Of a stretch of 64,000 nucleotides of DNA, positions 39,211 through 47,770 are shown in pieces. Every line of letters begins with the position of its first letter. Within the stretch, counting starts at the first letter, position 1. Origin of the DNA: JBCBRD01 sp039819785 (GTDB taxonomy: Bacteria > Pseudomonadota > Alphaproteobacteria > Rhizobiales > Hyphomicrobiaceae); assembly GCA_039819785.1 (NCBI GenBank), contig JBCBRH010000009.1:1-64000 (forward strand). The letters run 5' to 3'. A model generated the notes under the pieces. The model did no database searches. It saw only the letters and a list, made by a program, of their open reading frames with translations, and was not told the DNA's origin. A program made the position numbers and the translations under genes.

Positions 39211-40359
39211 ATGCGCAGATCGACCACTCGAAGCTGGTTTGCAATCGCACTCGCCAGCATCAGTTGTGCCGCGCTCGCCGCCTGCGGCGACAACGGTGGA
39301 ACACCCGCTGCTGAAACCGTCAAGATTGCCGTAGCAGGCCCCCTGACGGGACCCAACGCTGCATTCGGCGCACAGCTTAAAAACGGTGCGGTGCAGGCCA
39401 TTGAAGACATCAACGCAGCCGGTGGCATCAACGGCAAGCAAGTCGAACTCGTCTTCGGAGACGACGTGTCCGACCCCAAGCAGGGCGTGTCGATTGCCAA
39501 CAATTTCGCAGGTGAAGGCGTCAAGTTCGTCATCGGGCACTTCAACTCGGGCGTCTCAATCCCAGCATCTGACGTCTACAATGAGAACGGCATGATGATG
39601 ATCACGCCAGCCTCGACCAACCCGACGATCACCGAACGCAATATGTGGAACGTATTCCGTGTCTGCGGTCGCGATGATCAGCAAGGTACCGTCGCCGGGC
39701 GTTACATCGCCGACAATCTGGCTGACAAGAAAATCGCAATTGTCCACGACAAGACGCCCTACGGCAAAGGACTGGCGGACGAAACCAAAAAAGCGCTGAA
39801 TGAAGCAGGCATGCAGGAAGTCGTCTACGAGGGCATCAACACCGGCGAGAAGGACCTTTCAGCTCTGGTTTCAAAGATCAACGACGCCGGTGCCGAGATC
39901 GTCTACTTCGGTGGTGTACATACTGAGGCTGGATTGCTGGCGCGTCAGCTGCGGGACCAGGCCTCCAGTGCAGTGCTGATGTCGGGCGATGGCATTGCGA
40001 CTGATGAGTTTGCCTCGATTGCAGGACCGGCTGCTGAAGGCACGTTGATGACGTTTGCACCGGACCCACAAAAACGCCCCGAGGCTGCATCTGTTCTGAG
40101 CAAGTTCACAGAAAAAGGCATCAAACCGGAAGCCTACACGCTGTACTCCTACGCAGTTGCCCAAATTATCAAGGCGGCGGCTGAAAAGGCCGGTTCTGAA
40201 AAGCCGAAGCAGGTTGCAGAAGCCATGCGAACAGGTGGCCCGTTCAATACCGTCATCGGCGACATTAGCTTCGATGCAAAGGGCGACGTGACCCGCCTCG
40301 ACTACACGATGTACACTTGGCAAAAAGAGGGTGAGCGCATCACCTATATCGAAAACTAG
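39211..40359 (+). CDS. livK: Branched-chain amino acid ABC transporter substrate-binding protein
   Basis: 382 residues, with AAGGAG before the ATG. The signal peptide ends in a lipobox-like L-A-A-C (Cys25), so it may be lipid-anchored in the periplasm. The type I periplasmic-binding fold is clear: VKIAVAGPLTGPNAAFGAQLKNGAVQAIEDIN (about 36-67), FGDDVSDPKQGVSIANNF, GHFNSGVSIPAS, ITPASTNPTITER and NVFRVCGRDDQQG. This is the LivJ/LivK pattern. It lies 196 bp after the DUF6867 gene, probably with its own promoter for higher expression. A strong terminator follows at 40439. Confidence 0.93.
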   Translation: MRRSTTRSWFAIALASISCAALAACGDNGGTPAAETVKIAVAGPLTGPNAAFGAQLKNGAVQAIEDINAAGGINGKQVELVFGDDVSDPKQGVSIANNFAGEGVKFVIGHFNSGVSIPASDVYNENGMMMITPASTNPTITERNMWNVFRVCGRDDQQGTVAGRYIADNLADKKIAIVHDKTPYGKGLADETKKALNEAGMQEVVYEGINTGEKDLSALVSKINDAGAEIVYFGGVHTEAGLLARQLRDQASSAVLMSGDGIATDEFASIAGPAAEGTLMTFAPDPQKRPEAASVLSKFTEKGIKPEAYTLYSYAVAQIIKAAAEKAGSEKPKQVAEAMRTGGPFNTVIGDISFDAKGDVTRLDYTMYTWQKEGERITYIEN

Positions 40360-40412
40360 GCCCGTAAGTGAGGTGCCGGTAACAAGCCAAGGCTTCTACA
40401 AGGCTTCTGACT

Positions 40413-41678
40413 GTGACCAACGACAAGACGAAACACGCAAAGGCGCCCTGCAAACGGGGCGCCTTTTTGGTTTCCCGGTCCTGGCGGTTATTTGGTGGCA
40501 TCGCGCTCGTGGCCAGCCTCGCCAACCTTGCGACTGCGCTGGCACACCAAGTCAACAAAGCGCCGCTGGTCATTGTGGCCGGGCCGGTCGAGGGCCGCTA
40601 CGCGAGTTTGACGCATGCAACACGGTCCGGCGTACAAGCCGCGATCACGGCATGTCAGAACTGGACTACCAATCTCAAATCCGCATCGCGATTGAGCCAT
40701 TGCGCACGCGTCGAAACCGTTGCGCACGCCTGTGAAACCGGTCGCGATGGAGCCGATGGTTTTGACGAAAAGCTTTTGCAGATCATCGCCCGCAAGCCCC
40801 AACTGGTCATCGGTCACCCCTGCGATCAAGCTGCACTGAAAGCTGCTGAAGCCTACCAAGAGACAGGCATCCCATTTGTCGCCGTCGGCGTGCGTGACCC
40901 GGGTTTCTGGGCGAGCGGAGGTGTGGCCACGCGCCATGCCATTGGTGCAAACCGCAACGATGAATCCGGTGCTCTACTGCTGCAAGCACTGCGGGGTATT
41001 CAATCCAAAGATGGGGAGTGTTTCCTTGCCATTGCCCATGATCAAACCCGTCGCAACCGGGCCCGGTTGCGGCAGTTGAATTCACGAATAGAACGGTTGG
41101 ACGTCGAGGGCATGCAGTGCGATCGCGTGAACGTCGTCCGGACGCTGCGCATCAAGGCATCACAGCTTAGCTACGATCGAGGCGCTGCGGCACTTACCAA
41201 AAGTGCCCCGGACGCGATTCTGCTTCTGACGTCACCAATCGAGGGCGGGTCTCTCATCCGATCCCTGGCAGCGATTGGGTATACAGGCCGCGTGGTGGGA
41301 CCACCTGAATGGATCGCCGAAGAGATATGGAGCACGGGTCAGCCCAGGACCGACCGACGCGCGATCGAAATCGCAAGTGCGCTCCCACTGTTTACACCGT
41401 TCTCGGAGCGTTTAAGGGACAATCAAGCGTTCGCAACGTTGCCGAGCGTAAAACAACGTGTTCAAAAAGCAATTGAAGCCTGGCTGAATAAAGACCGGAA
41501 TGGGCATAGGGGATTGTCGGAAAACGAGATTCCGAATGCTGATGAATTGGAACTGGAAATGACTTCAAAAAGCAATTGGGCGGGATTGCTGCAGTGCGAT
41601 GGTGTCTGGAGCGCAAATGGTTGCGCGACGGAAAACCATCATCCCGACGAATACAAAGCGCCCGCACCAATCAAATAA
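40413..41678 (+). CDS. Divergent LivK-like periplasmic binding protein
   Basis: 421 residues from GTG 40413. TTG at 40467 is an alternative that would place the livK terminator outside the gene and start directly at a good signal peptide (VSRSWRLFGGIALVASLANLATALA). The mature part weakly follows the type I binding fold: PLVIVAGPVEGRYASLTHATRSGVQAAI, VIGHPCDQAALKAAEAYQETGIPFVAVG and AILLLTSPIEGGSLIRSLAAIGYTGRV. Several Cys pairs (CQNW/HCAR, GECF, QCD) are absent from LivK. It may sense or bind a different ligand. The position next to livK suggests an old duplication. Confidence 0.65.
   Translation: MTNDKTKHAKAPCKRGAFLVSRSWRLFGGIALVASLANLATALAHQVNKAPLVIVAGPVEGRYASLTHATRSGVQAAITACQNWTTNLKSASRLSHCARVETVAHACETGRDGADGFDEKLLQIIARKPQLVIGHPCDQAALKAAEAYQETGIPFVAVGVRDPGFWASGGVATRHAIGANRNDESGALLLQALRGIQSKDGECFLAIAHDQTRRNRARLRQLNSRIERLDVEGMQCDRVNVVRTLRIKASQLSYDRGAAALTKSAPDAILLLTSPIEGGSLIRSLAAIGYTGRVVGPPEWIAEEIWSTGQPRTDRRAIEIASALPLFTPFSERLRDNQAFATLPSVKQRVQKAIEAWLNKDRNGHRGLSENEIPNADELELEMTSKSNWAGLLQCDGVWSANGCATENHHPDEYKAPAPIK
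40439..40468 (+). terminator. Strong intrinsic terminator after livK
   Basis: A 10-bp stem (40439-40448 with 40457-40466), rich in GC, closes an 8-base loop and runs into five T (40464-40468). It ends the livK transcript 80 bp after its stop, but lies inside the longest version of the next gene, whose GTG is at 40413. Confidence 0.85.
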
Positions 41679-41824
41679 GTTGGTGCACCGCCACGTAGCG
41701 GGTCACTAAACCACACGTCTTTGAACGTGCAGGAAGTCTGAAACCGAACGATGAAACGGTCTCACAATCTGGCCAACCAACGAGGCGGTCTGAACCTCAG
41801 TTAGAAGGCCGATCCACAGCGTCC

Positions 41825-42022
41825 TCAGCGACCCTGGCTGGCGCAGAGACATTCGACTTGCATGGCCTTTTCAAGACGGTGCAGGTCTTCGGGGATTTCA
41901 TCACCAGCAGCCTCGTGGCGAAGAATTGTCTGCCGGACAAGGGCGTAACCCTCACGCGGATCATCAATTTCTTCAATGATGTCGTTCAATTCAACCAGTT
42001 CAGCCTGGACATCTTCGGTCAT
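41825..42022 (-). CDS. Small acidic hypothetical protein
   Basis: 65 residues, with AAGGGA nine bases before the ATG. It is strongly acidic in the first half (TEDVQAELVELNDIIEEIDD) and ends in MQVECLCASQGR with a C-L-C pair; helical throughout by composition. No signal peptide or membrane segment. It is transcribed leftward on its own, convergent with the binding-protein gene. No family recognised; good initiation signals and coding-like composition make it a likely gene. Confidence 0.65.
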   Translation of the reverse strand: MTEDVQAELVELNDIIEEIDDPREGYALVRQTILRHEAAGDEIPEDLHRLEKAMQVECLCASQGR

Positions 42023-42484
42023 TTGTAAATCCCTTCCCTAGGATCGTCGAGATCGCCCACCGGTCTTGGCCGGTTTGGCGAGTTTACCTGAGTCTTTCAC
42101 GTCTGGCCGTTATGGCGTTTCCTCAAAAAGCTGTTTGCACGCTTTGAGAAGCGCCCAGGTCACTGTAGTCAGTCATTCTGGCCCAATGGATCTGCGGACC
42201 AGTATCATTTGTGTCTCTCGCACTGACCTTCAAGGTATGGCGATCAACAATTTTACTTCCGGTTGCGCTTCGTTGTTCCGATGTGCGGCAATTCAATGTC
42301 CCAAAGACGTCAACCACAGCTCACATGAGCGGGCAGCGACTTTGAGCGCGTTGAGCGATCGAAACAACACAGCCGTTTGGCGTATGCAAAACAAACGCCA
42401 TCGGACTTAACGCCATACCTCGAGTTTGCGCCTGAAGATTTAACCCTTCGTGTATCACCAGCCACAGCCGCTCCAATCCAATCA
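42023..42484. other. Intergenic region left of the P1 peptidase gene
   Basis: 462 bp without a supported gene. An interrupted hairpin at 42054-42080 (CGCC/GGCG outer and ACCGG/CCGGT inner pairs) lies about 30 bp upstream of the leftward small gene and may be in its leader. The frame open from 42377 into the peptidase lacks a binding site. Nothing else is recognised. Confidence 0.35.
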
Positions 42485-43522
42485 ATGGCCACCATGACAC
42501 AATCCACAAATAGCGTTTGCGACATAAGCGGCATTGCCGTTGGTCATGCCCACGATGCGGCGATGGGTAGCGGAGTGACCGTGCTCCTGCCGGATGCCCC
42601 AGCCGTTGCCGCCGTCGACATTCGCGGTGGTGCACCAGGCACCCGTGAAACAGATGCCATCTCCGGCCGCGGCATCGTGGAACACGTCCACGGGTTGGTG
42701 CTATCGGGCGGGTCGGCATTTGGCTTGAGTGCGGCTTCGGCGGTGCAGCAATTCCTGGCGCAGCAGGGCCGTGGGTTTGAAATCGCCGGCCTCCATGTCC
42801 CGATCGTGCCCCAGGCCATTTTATTCGATCTGCTTGTCGGTGATCGCGCGACCTCGCAAGACCCGATGCAGTATTTCGAGTTGGCAAAGGCCGCGTGCCA
42901 AAACGCTGGAGCCGACAAAGCCGAATGCGGGAACTGGGGCGCAGGCTTTGGTGCCACAACCGCCAATCTGCGCGGAGGGCTGGGCACCGCGTCCTACCGT
43001 TTGCACTGCGGTAGAACGATAGCAGCCATTGTCGCTGTCAATGCGCTCGGCTCCGTGACGATGGGAAAGACCGCACACTTTTGGGCGCACCCCTTGGAAC
43101 GAAGCAACGAATTCGGTGGGCTCAGCGCTCCAAACGCCTGGAACGCGGAAGAAGATGCGACATCCGATCTCAAGGGTGCTCACGATGATCGCGACGTCCC
43201 CATCAACACAACAATCGGCGCCGTTGTAACTGACGCTGCACTCGGCCAACAATCGTGTCAGCGCATCGCGGCCATGGCGCATACCGGGCTGGCCCGGGCA
43301 ATTCACCCTGTCCACACACCGCTGGATGGGGACACGATTTTCGCAATGGCCACCGGCACCCAGCCGGCACCTTCAAGCGCCCACGATCTAGCGCGGTTGG
43401 GCGCAGCAGGGGCTGATTGTATGTCTCGGGCCGTGGCACGGGCAATTTACAGCGCAGCGCCAACCCCTGCAGGATGGGACGCCCCGCCCTCATATGCTGA
43501 GCGCTACGGTCACGGTGATTGA
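42485..43522 (+). CDS. P1 family peptidase (DmpA/BapA-like aminopeptidase)
   Basis: 345 residues from ATG 42485 (ATG 42494 is a close alternative). P1 peptidases are N-terminal-nucleophile hydrolases that self-cleave into two subunits and act on short peptides, D-amino-acid amides or beta-peptides. Blocks seen: CDISGIAVGHAHD (12-24), DIRGGAPGTRETD (45-57), VLSGGSAFGLSAASAVQQFL (72-91), NWGAGFGATTANLRGGLGTAS (150-170), and the cleavage site region NTTIGAVVTDA (241-251), where a Thr of N-T-T becomes the new N-terminus. Substrate not predictable. No clear signal peptide, so cytosolic. Confidence 0.9.
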   Translation: MATMTQSTNSVCDISGIAVGHAHDAAMGSGVTVLLPDAPAVAAVDIRGGAPGTRETDAISGRGIVEHVHGLVLSGGSAFGLSAASAVQQFLAQQGRGFEIAGLHVPIVPQAILFDLLVGDRATSQDPMQYFELAKAACQNAGADKAECGNWGAGFGATTANLRGGLGTASYRLHCGRTIAAIVAVNALGSVTMGKTAHFWAHPLERSNEFGGLSAPNAWNAEEDATSDLKGAHDDRDVPINTTIGAVVTDAALGQQSCQRIAAMAHTGLARAIHPVHTPLDGDTIFAMATGTQPAPSSAHDLARLGAAGADCMSRAVARAIYSAAPTPAGWDAPPSYAERYGHGD

Positions 43523-43670
43523 AGCGAACCGTGCCATTTGTTAGACGCTGCACGTCGTCGTTGTCGAGGCGGACCCCCATCTCACAAATGCGGCCTGCCT
43601 CGTTCCTTGTCGGCTTTGCCTGTTTCCTGCTTCTGGCTTCGCCTTCCCGCTCACATCTGGACCCTCACAC

Positions 43671-44978
43671 ATGATCCCCCGCTATTCCCGTCCGCAGATG
43701 ACCGAAATCTGGACACCTGAGACCCGCTTTCGCATCTGGTTCGAGATCGAGGCTCACGCAGCGTCCGCCATGGCGGAACTGGGTGTCATTCCTCAGTCAG
43801 CGGCAGATACCATTTGGGAAAAAGGTGGGCAGGCCACGTTCGACATCGCACGCATTGACGAAATCGAGCGCGAGACCAAACACGACGTCATTGCGTTCTT
43901 GACCCACCTTGCCGAACACGTTGGCCCCGAAGCCCGCTTCGTGCACCAGGGCATGACGTCATCGGACGTATTGGACACCTGCCTTTCAGTTCAGTTGAGC
44001 AAGGCAGCCGATATCATCCTGGAAGACATCGACAGGCTGCTGGAAGCGCTGAAAACGCGCGCATTTGAACACAAGACGACGCTGACGATCGGGCGCAGCC
44101 ACGGGATCCATGCAGAGCCCACCACATTCGGCGTCAAGCTGGCTTATGCCTATGCCGAGTTTGCCCGCTGTCGCGAACGCACGGTCGCAGCGCGCAAAGA
44201 CATCGCGACATGCGCACTGTCAGGCGCGGTTGGCACGTACGCGAATATTGACCCGCGCATTGAAGTCTACGTTGCGGATAAACTTGGCCTCACACCGGAG
44301 CCTGTTTCAACGCAGATCATTCCGCGTGACCGGCATGCGATGTTTTTTGCAACCCTGGCGGTTATCGCATCCTCAGTGGAACGACTGGCTGTCGAAGTTC
44401 GCCACCTGCAGCGCACCGAAGTGCTTGAGGCCGAAGAATGCTTCTCGCCCGGGCAAAAGGGATCATCGGCGATGCCGCACAAGCGCAACCCTGTCCTGAC
44501 GGAGAACCTGACCGGGCTGGCGCGGATGGTGCGGGCCTATGCACTGCCTGCAATGGAAAACGTGGCGCTGTGGCATGAACGGGATATCTCGCATTCCAGC
44601 GTCGAACGCATGATCGGCCCTGATGCAACCATCACGCTCGACTTTGCGCTGGGCCGGCTGGCCGGTGTCATCGAACAGCTGGTGATCTATCCCAACCGCA
44701 TGCTGGCCAATCTGGATCGCCTCGGCGGGCTCCATAACTCGCAACGCGTGTTGCTGGCATTAACCCAGGCAGGGCTCAGCCGGGAGGATAGCTACCGGTT
44801 GGTGCAACGCAACGCCATGAAGACCTGGAACGAGGGTAAGGACTTTCTGGCTGAGTTGAAGTCCGACGCAGACGTAACAGCCGCAGTCCCCGCCAAGGAC
44901 CTCGAAGCGATGTTCGACATCGGCTATCATCTCAAGAACGTCGATACCATCTTCGAGCGGGTGTTTGGGGCCGCTTGA
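43671..44978 (+). CDS. purB: Adenylosuccinate lyase
   Basis: 435 residues, normal length. It catalyses two fumarate-releasing steps, SAICAR to AICAR and adenylosuccinate to AMP. The fumarase/aspartase superfamily signature SSAMPHKRNP is at about 264-273; other conserved blocks are EIEAHAASAMAELGVIP, FVHQGMTSSDVLDT and GRSHGIHAEPTTFG, which carries catalytic His residues. It begins the cluster of purine genes that continues with purC. No Shine-Dalgarno of note. Confidence 0.96.
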   Translation: MIPRYSRPQMTEIWTPETRFRIWFEIEAHAASAMAELGVIPQSAADTIWEKGGQATFDIARIDEIERETKHDVIAFLTHLAEHVGPEARFVHQGMTSSDVLDTCLSVQLSKAADIILEDIDRLLEALKTRAFEHKTTLTIGRSHGIHAEPTTFGVKLAYAYAEFARCRERTVAARKDIATCALSGAVGTYANIDPRIEVYVADKLGLTPEPVSTQIIPRDRHAMFFATLAVIASSVERLAVEVRHLQRTEVLEAEECFSPGQKGSSAMPHKRNPVLTENLTGLARMVRAYALPAMENVALWHERDISHSSVERMIGPDATITLDFALGRLAGVIEQLVIYPNRMLANLDRLGGLHNSQRVLLALTQAGLSREDSYRLVQRNAMKTWNEGKDFLAELKSDADVTAAVPAKDLEAMFDIGYHLKNVDTIFERVFGAA

Positions 44979-45009
44979 AGCCTCATCATCCAGCTCAGGA
45001 GCGTGAGCG

Positions 45010-45618
45010 TTGCGCCTTTCAGACCTCGATATCGTCATCGTTCCCGGTTGGTCCAGTTCAGGGCCGGATCACTGGCAGACCCGATGGGAAACCAAGTTCA
45101 AAACCGCGCGACGCATCGAGCAGGCGGATTGGATTGCGCCCAAGAAGCATGACTGGGTGAGTGCCATCGAAACCGAGTTGCGCCGCCACACAACACCCAC
45201 GCTGGTGGTTGCCCACAGCCTCGGCGTGGTTGCCGCTGTTCATGCACTGGCGGAGTTGGGTGACGAGGCCGCAAACCATGTGCATGGCGCTTTCCTGGTG
45301 GCACCGGCGGATGTCGAGAACGCCGACAAATGGCCGGTGACGCGGGGGCATACCTTCATCGACCATGGGCCTGGCTTCGCGCCCATCCCGATGGCGCCCC
45401 TGACCGTACCGTCAGTAGTCATCGCCTCGGGCAGCGACCCATACTGCAGCCTCGAACGCGCCAAAGCTCTATCACAAGCTTGGGGTTCGTCGTTCGTGGA
45501 GGCTGGAGATGTCGGTCATATCAATGTCGACAGTGGTCATGGACCCTGGCCCGAAGGCCTGATGCGGGTTGGCTGGTTCCTCAAACAGATCGAGGAAGGT
45601 CAACCAACCAGGCATTGA
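45010..45618 (+). CDS. RBBP9/YdeN family alpha/beta hydrolase
   Basis: 202 residues from TTG 45010, with AGGAG nine bases upstream. The RBBP9 signature is clear: IVIVPGWSSSGPDHWQTRW (8-26), nucleophile Ser70 in VVAHSLGVV, and the late Asp/His in IASGSDPYCSLERA and GDVGHINVDSGHGPWPEGL. These are small serine hydrolases of unknown physiological substrate. It lies 31 bp after purB and is probably co-transcribed. No export signal. Confidence 0.9.
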   Translation: MRLSDLDIVIVPGWSSSGPDHWQTRWETKFKTARRIEQADWIAPKKHDWVSAIETELRRHTTPTLVVAHSLGVVAAVHALAELGDEAANHVHGAFLVAPADVENADKWPVTRGHTFIDHGPGFAPIPMAPLTVPSVVIASGSDPYCSLERAKALSQAWGSSFVEAGDVGHINVDSGHGPWPEGLMRVGWFLKQIEEGQPTRH

Positions 45619-45686
45619 AGACGCGGACGGCAAAAAGGGGGTCTGGGCAATCACACGCTAACTTTTCACTGTTCGTGGTGCCGGCA

Positions 45687-45713
45687 CGCTCGCCGTTTAG
45701 CAAACGGCGAGCG
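45687..45713. terminator. Perfect 12-bp stem between convergent genes
   Basis: Twelve bases (45687-45698) pair perfectly with 45702-45713 around a 3-base loop. It lies between the 3' ends of the RBBP9-like gene (rightward) and the DUF1476 gene (leftward), the usual place for a shared terminator. No T-run follows on either strand, so termination may need Rho. Confidence 0.55.
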
Positions 45714-45781
45714 GCGCATATTGTGCGTTCATCCAGCCAAACCAAACCGCTGCGTGCCTATCGACGAGAACGATCCGCGTC

Positions 45782-46108
45782 TCACCCTTTGGAAGATTCA
45801 ATCTGGGCGACGGCTTCGGCAAGAAAGTTGACCATGACCTCGCGCAGTTCTTGATCTGACACCTCCACGCCCTTTGCGTCCAGATCGGCGCGGACCTTGC
45901 GGAACACATCGTCATCACCGGCTTCTTCCAGATCAGCGCGACGAACCTCTTTCTTGTAATCGGCTACCGCGTCCCCGGTAATTCCAAGTTTCTCGGCGAC
46001 CCATTCACCAAGCAGGTTGTTGCGGCGGGCCTCAGCTTTGAATTTCAGGTCCTGATCATGCGCGAATTTTGCCTCAAACGCCTTCTCGCGCTCATTGAAC
46101 GTCGCCAT
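45782..46108 (-). CDS. DUF1476 protein, F1-ATPase zeta-subunit-like inhibitor
   Basis: 108 residues from ATG 46108, the canonical start (MATFNEREKAFEAKFAHDQDLKFKAEARRNN); a longer frame from 46162 is unlikely. DUF1476 includes the zeta subunit of the Paracoccus F1Fo-ATPase, which blocks ATP hydrolysis through its N-terminal helix. The whole family signature is present, including LLGEWVAEKLG and DLEEAGDDDVFRKVRADL. Its location beside purC is seen in other alphaproteobacteria. The inhibitory role here is inferred from the family, since activity varies between species. Confidence 0.9.
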   Translation of the reverse strand: MATFNEREKAFEAKFAHDQDLKFKAEARRNNLLGEWVAEKLGITGDAVADYKKEVRRADLEEAGDDDVFRKVRADLDAKGVEVSDQELREVMVNFLAEAVAQIESSKG

Positions 46109-46522
46109 CGAATTTCTCCATCTGGGAACGTTGATTTCCTCAACGCTCTTCTTTTGTACCATAAAACCAATTTACCACACCCTGTGCCTTGGCAAACACA
46201 ACGGCTGCGGAACCAGCCAACGCGCAGCATCGATTAACCACGTCTGTCCCATAAATCAACGCGAGAACCGGTGCGAACGGCTTTCATCGCGCAAGTGGTA
46301 AGATCGTTTTCAAACGGCCCTCGCGTTAACATTGTCCTGCGCGGGCTGTTCGGCTAGGGTCCGGCTTCTGAAATCAGCCCGACATGCTTTCAGATAAATC
46401 GTATGTGCACCCCCGGAAATTCTAGCCGACAGAGCTGAAAATCGAGCGGTGTCAAAGGGCTGAACCACCCGATGTGACAACAGTTAAGACATGGCATGAG
46501 CAGCATTCTCAAGGGACCCGGA
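46109..46522. other. Divergent promoter region between the DUF1476 gene and purC
   Basis: 414 bp with no supported gene. A promoter-like pair for purC, TTGTCC and TAGGGT with a 17-bp spacer, lies at about 46332-46360 but is weak. No purine riboswitch or PUR box was recognised by eye. Confidence 0.35.
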
Positions 46523-47314
46523 ATGAACAGGCGCCGCCGCATTTACGAGGGCAAGGCTAAGGTACTCTATGAGGGTCCCGAGCCAGGCACCCTCATCCAA
46601 CACTTCAAGGACGATACGACAGCCTTCAACAACGAAAAACACGACATCATCGAAGGCAAGGGCGTCCTCAACAATCGCATTTCCGAGCTGGTTTTTACAC
46701 GTCTCGGTGAAATCGGTGTGCCAACGCATTTCGTGCGCCGCTTGAATATGCGCGAGCAGCTGATCCGCGAAGTCGAGATCATTCCGCTTGAGGTCGTCGT
46801 TCGCAACGTCGCAGCCGGTTCGCTGGCAAAGCGGCTTGGCCTGGAGGAAGGCACCCAGCTTCCGCGGTCGATCATCGAGTTCTACTACAAAGACGACAAG
46901 CTCGGCGACCCGATGGTGTCCGAAGAGCACATTACAGCGTTCGGATGGGCAGCCCCTCAGGAGATCGACGAGACGATGCAGCTTGCGCTGCGCATCAACG
47001 ATTTCCTGGTTGGGCTCTTCCTCGGCATCGGGATCCGGTTGGTGGATTTCAAGGTCGAGTTCGGCCGGTTGTGGGAAAACGATCAGATGCGGATCTTGCT
47101 GGCCGATGAAATCAGCCCGGACAGCTGCCGTCTGTGGGACATCAAAAGCGGCGAGAAGCTTGATAAGGACCGCTTCCGGCGTGACCTGGGCGGTGTGCTC
47201 GAAGCTTACCAGGATGTCGCCAAGCGGCTCGGGATCCTGAATGAAAATCGCCCGCCCAAAGGCGTCGGTCCCGTGCTCGTTGCGTCGAACACGGACGATG
47301 CCAAAGCGGATTGA
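46523..47314 (+). CDS. purC: SAICAR synthase
   Basis: 263 residues from ATG 46523, the rhizobial PurC start (MNRRRRIYEGKAKVLYEGPE); nine upstream codons are open but not conserved. It ligates aspartate to CAIR using ATP. Conserved blocks: YEGKAKVLYEG (8-18), TTAFN, GKGVLNNRISE, PLEVVVRNVAAGSLAKR and LADEISPDSCRLWD. Length is normal. A strong terminator lies directly behind it at 47339, before purS. Confidence 0.97.
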   Translation: MNRRRRIYEGKAKVLYEGPEPGTLIQHFKDDTTAFNNEKHDIIEGKGVLNNRISELVFTRLGEIGVPTHFVRRLNMREQLIREVEIIPLEVVVRNVAAGSLAKRLGLEEGTQLPRSIIEFYYKDDKLGDPMVSEEHITAFGWAAPQEIDETMQLALRINDFLVGLFLGIGIRLVDFKVEFGRLWENDQMRILLADEISPDSCRLWDIKSGEKLDKDRFRRDLGGVLEAYQDVAKRLGILNENRPPKGVGPVLVASNTDDAKAD

Positions 47315-47338
47315 TAAACTGCAAAGTCTTTACAAGAT

Positions 47339-47373
47339 GGCGCTGGTTCAGCATTGATCCAGCGCCTTTTTTT
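47339..47373 (+). terminator. Intrinsic terminator between purC and purS
   Basis: An 8-bp GC-rich stem (47339-47346 with 47359-47366) is followed by seven T (47367-47373). It starts 24 bp after purC and ends 27 bp before the purS ATG, so it must either separate the transcripts or act as a partial terminator or attenuator within the pur operon. Confidence 0.85.
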
Positions 47374-47400
47374 GTAAAACCACCCAACCGGGACCACCAG

Positions 47401-47643
47401 ATGAAAGCGATCATCAAAGTCACCTTGAAAAACGGGGTCCTCGACCCGCAGGGCAAAGCTATCCAGCAGGCGCTGGGCGGGCTCGGTCTCTCGGGCGTGG
47501 ATGAGGTACGGCAGGGCAAGTTGATTGAAATGAACCTTGCGACGGGCAACGAGGATGAAGCCCGCGAACTGGTCGAGAAAGCTTGTCGCGACCTGCTGGC
47601 GAATACCGTCATTGAAAACTACACCTACGACATTCTGCCCTGA
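47401..47643 (+). CDS. purS: FGAM synthase subunit PurS
   Basis: 80 residues, normal length. PurS is the small dimeric bridging subunit that docks the glutaminase PurQ on PurL in the three-part FGAM synthase. The family pattern is complete: KAIIKVTLKNGVLDPQGKAI, GLSGVDEVRQGKLIEMNL, EARELVEKACRDLLANTVIENYTYDI. It lies behind a terminator (47339) and 127 bp ahead of the exported hypothetical gene that separates it from purQ. Confidence 0.96.
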   Translation: MKAIIKVTLKNGVLDPQGKAIQQALGGLGLSGVDEVRQGKLIEMNLATGNEDEARELVEKACRDLLANTVIENYTYDILP

Positions 47644-47770
47644 GGCATCGGTCAGGTTGAGTGATCAAACCACTTGGGCGGGGCGAAGATCAGTTGAACG
47701 ACGTGCGATGCGGCCCCACACACACTGCGAGCTTGCACAATCACAGTTTTTCGAAGTTTGGAGAATGATT

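Noticed and set aside
42321..42959. 212-codon leftward frame opposite the P1 peptidase gene
   Set aside because: Antisense to a well-supported gene; high Arg/Pro content typical of a shadow frame.
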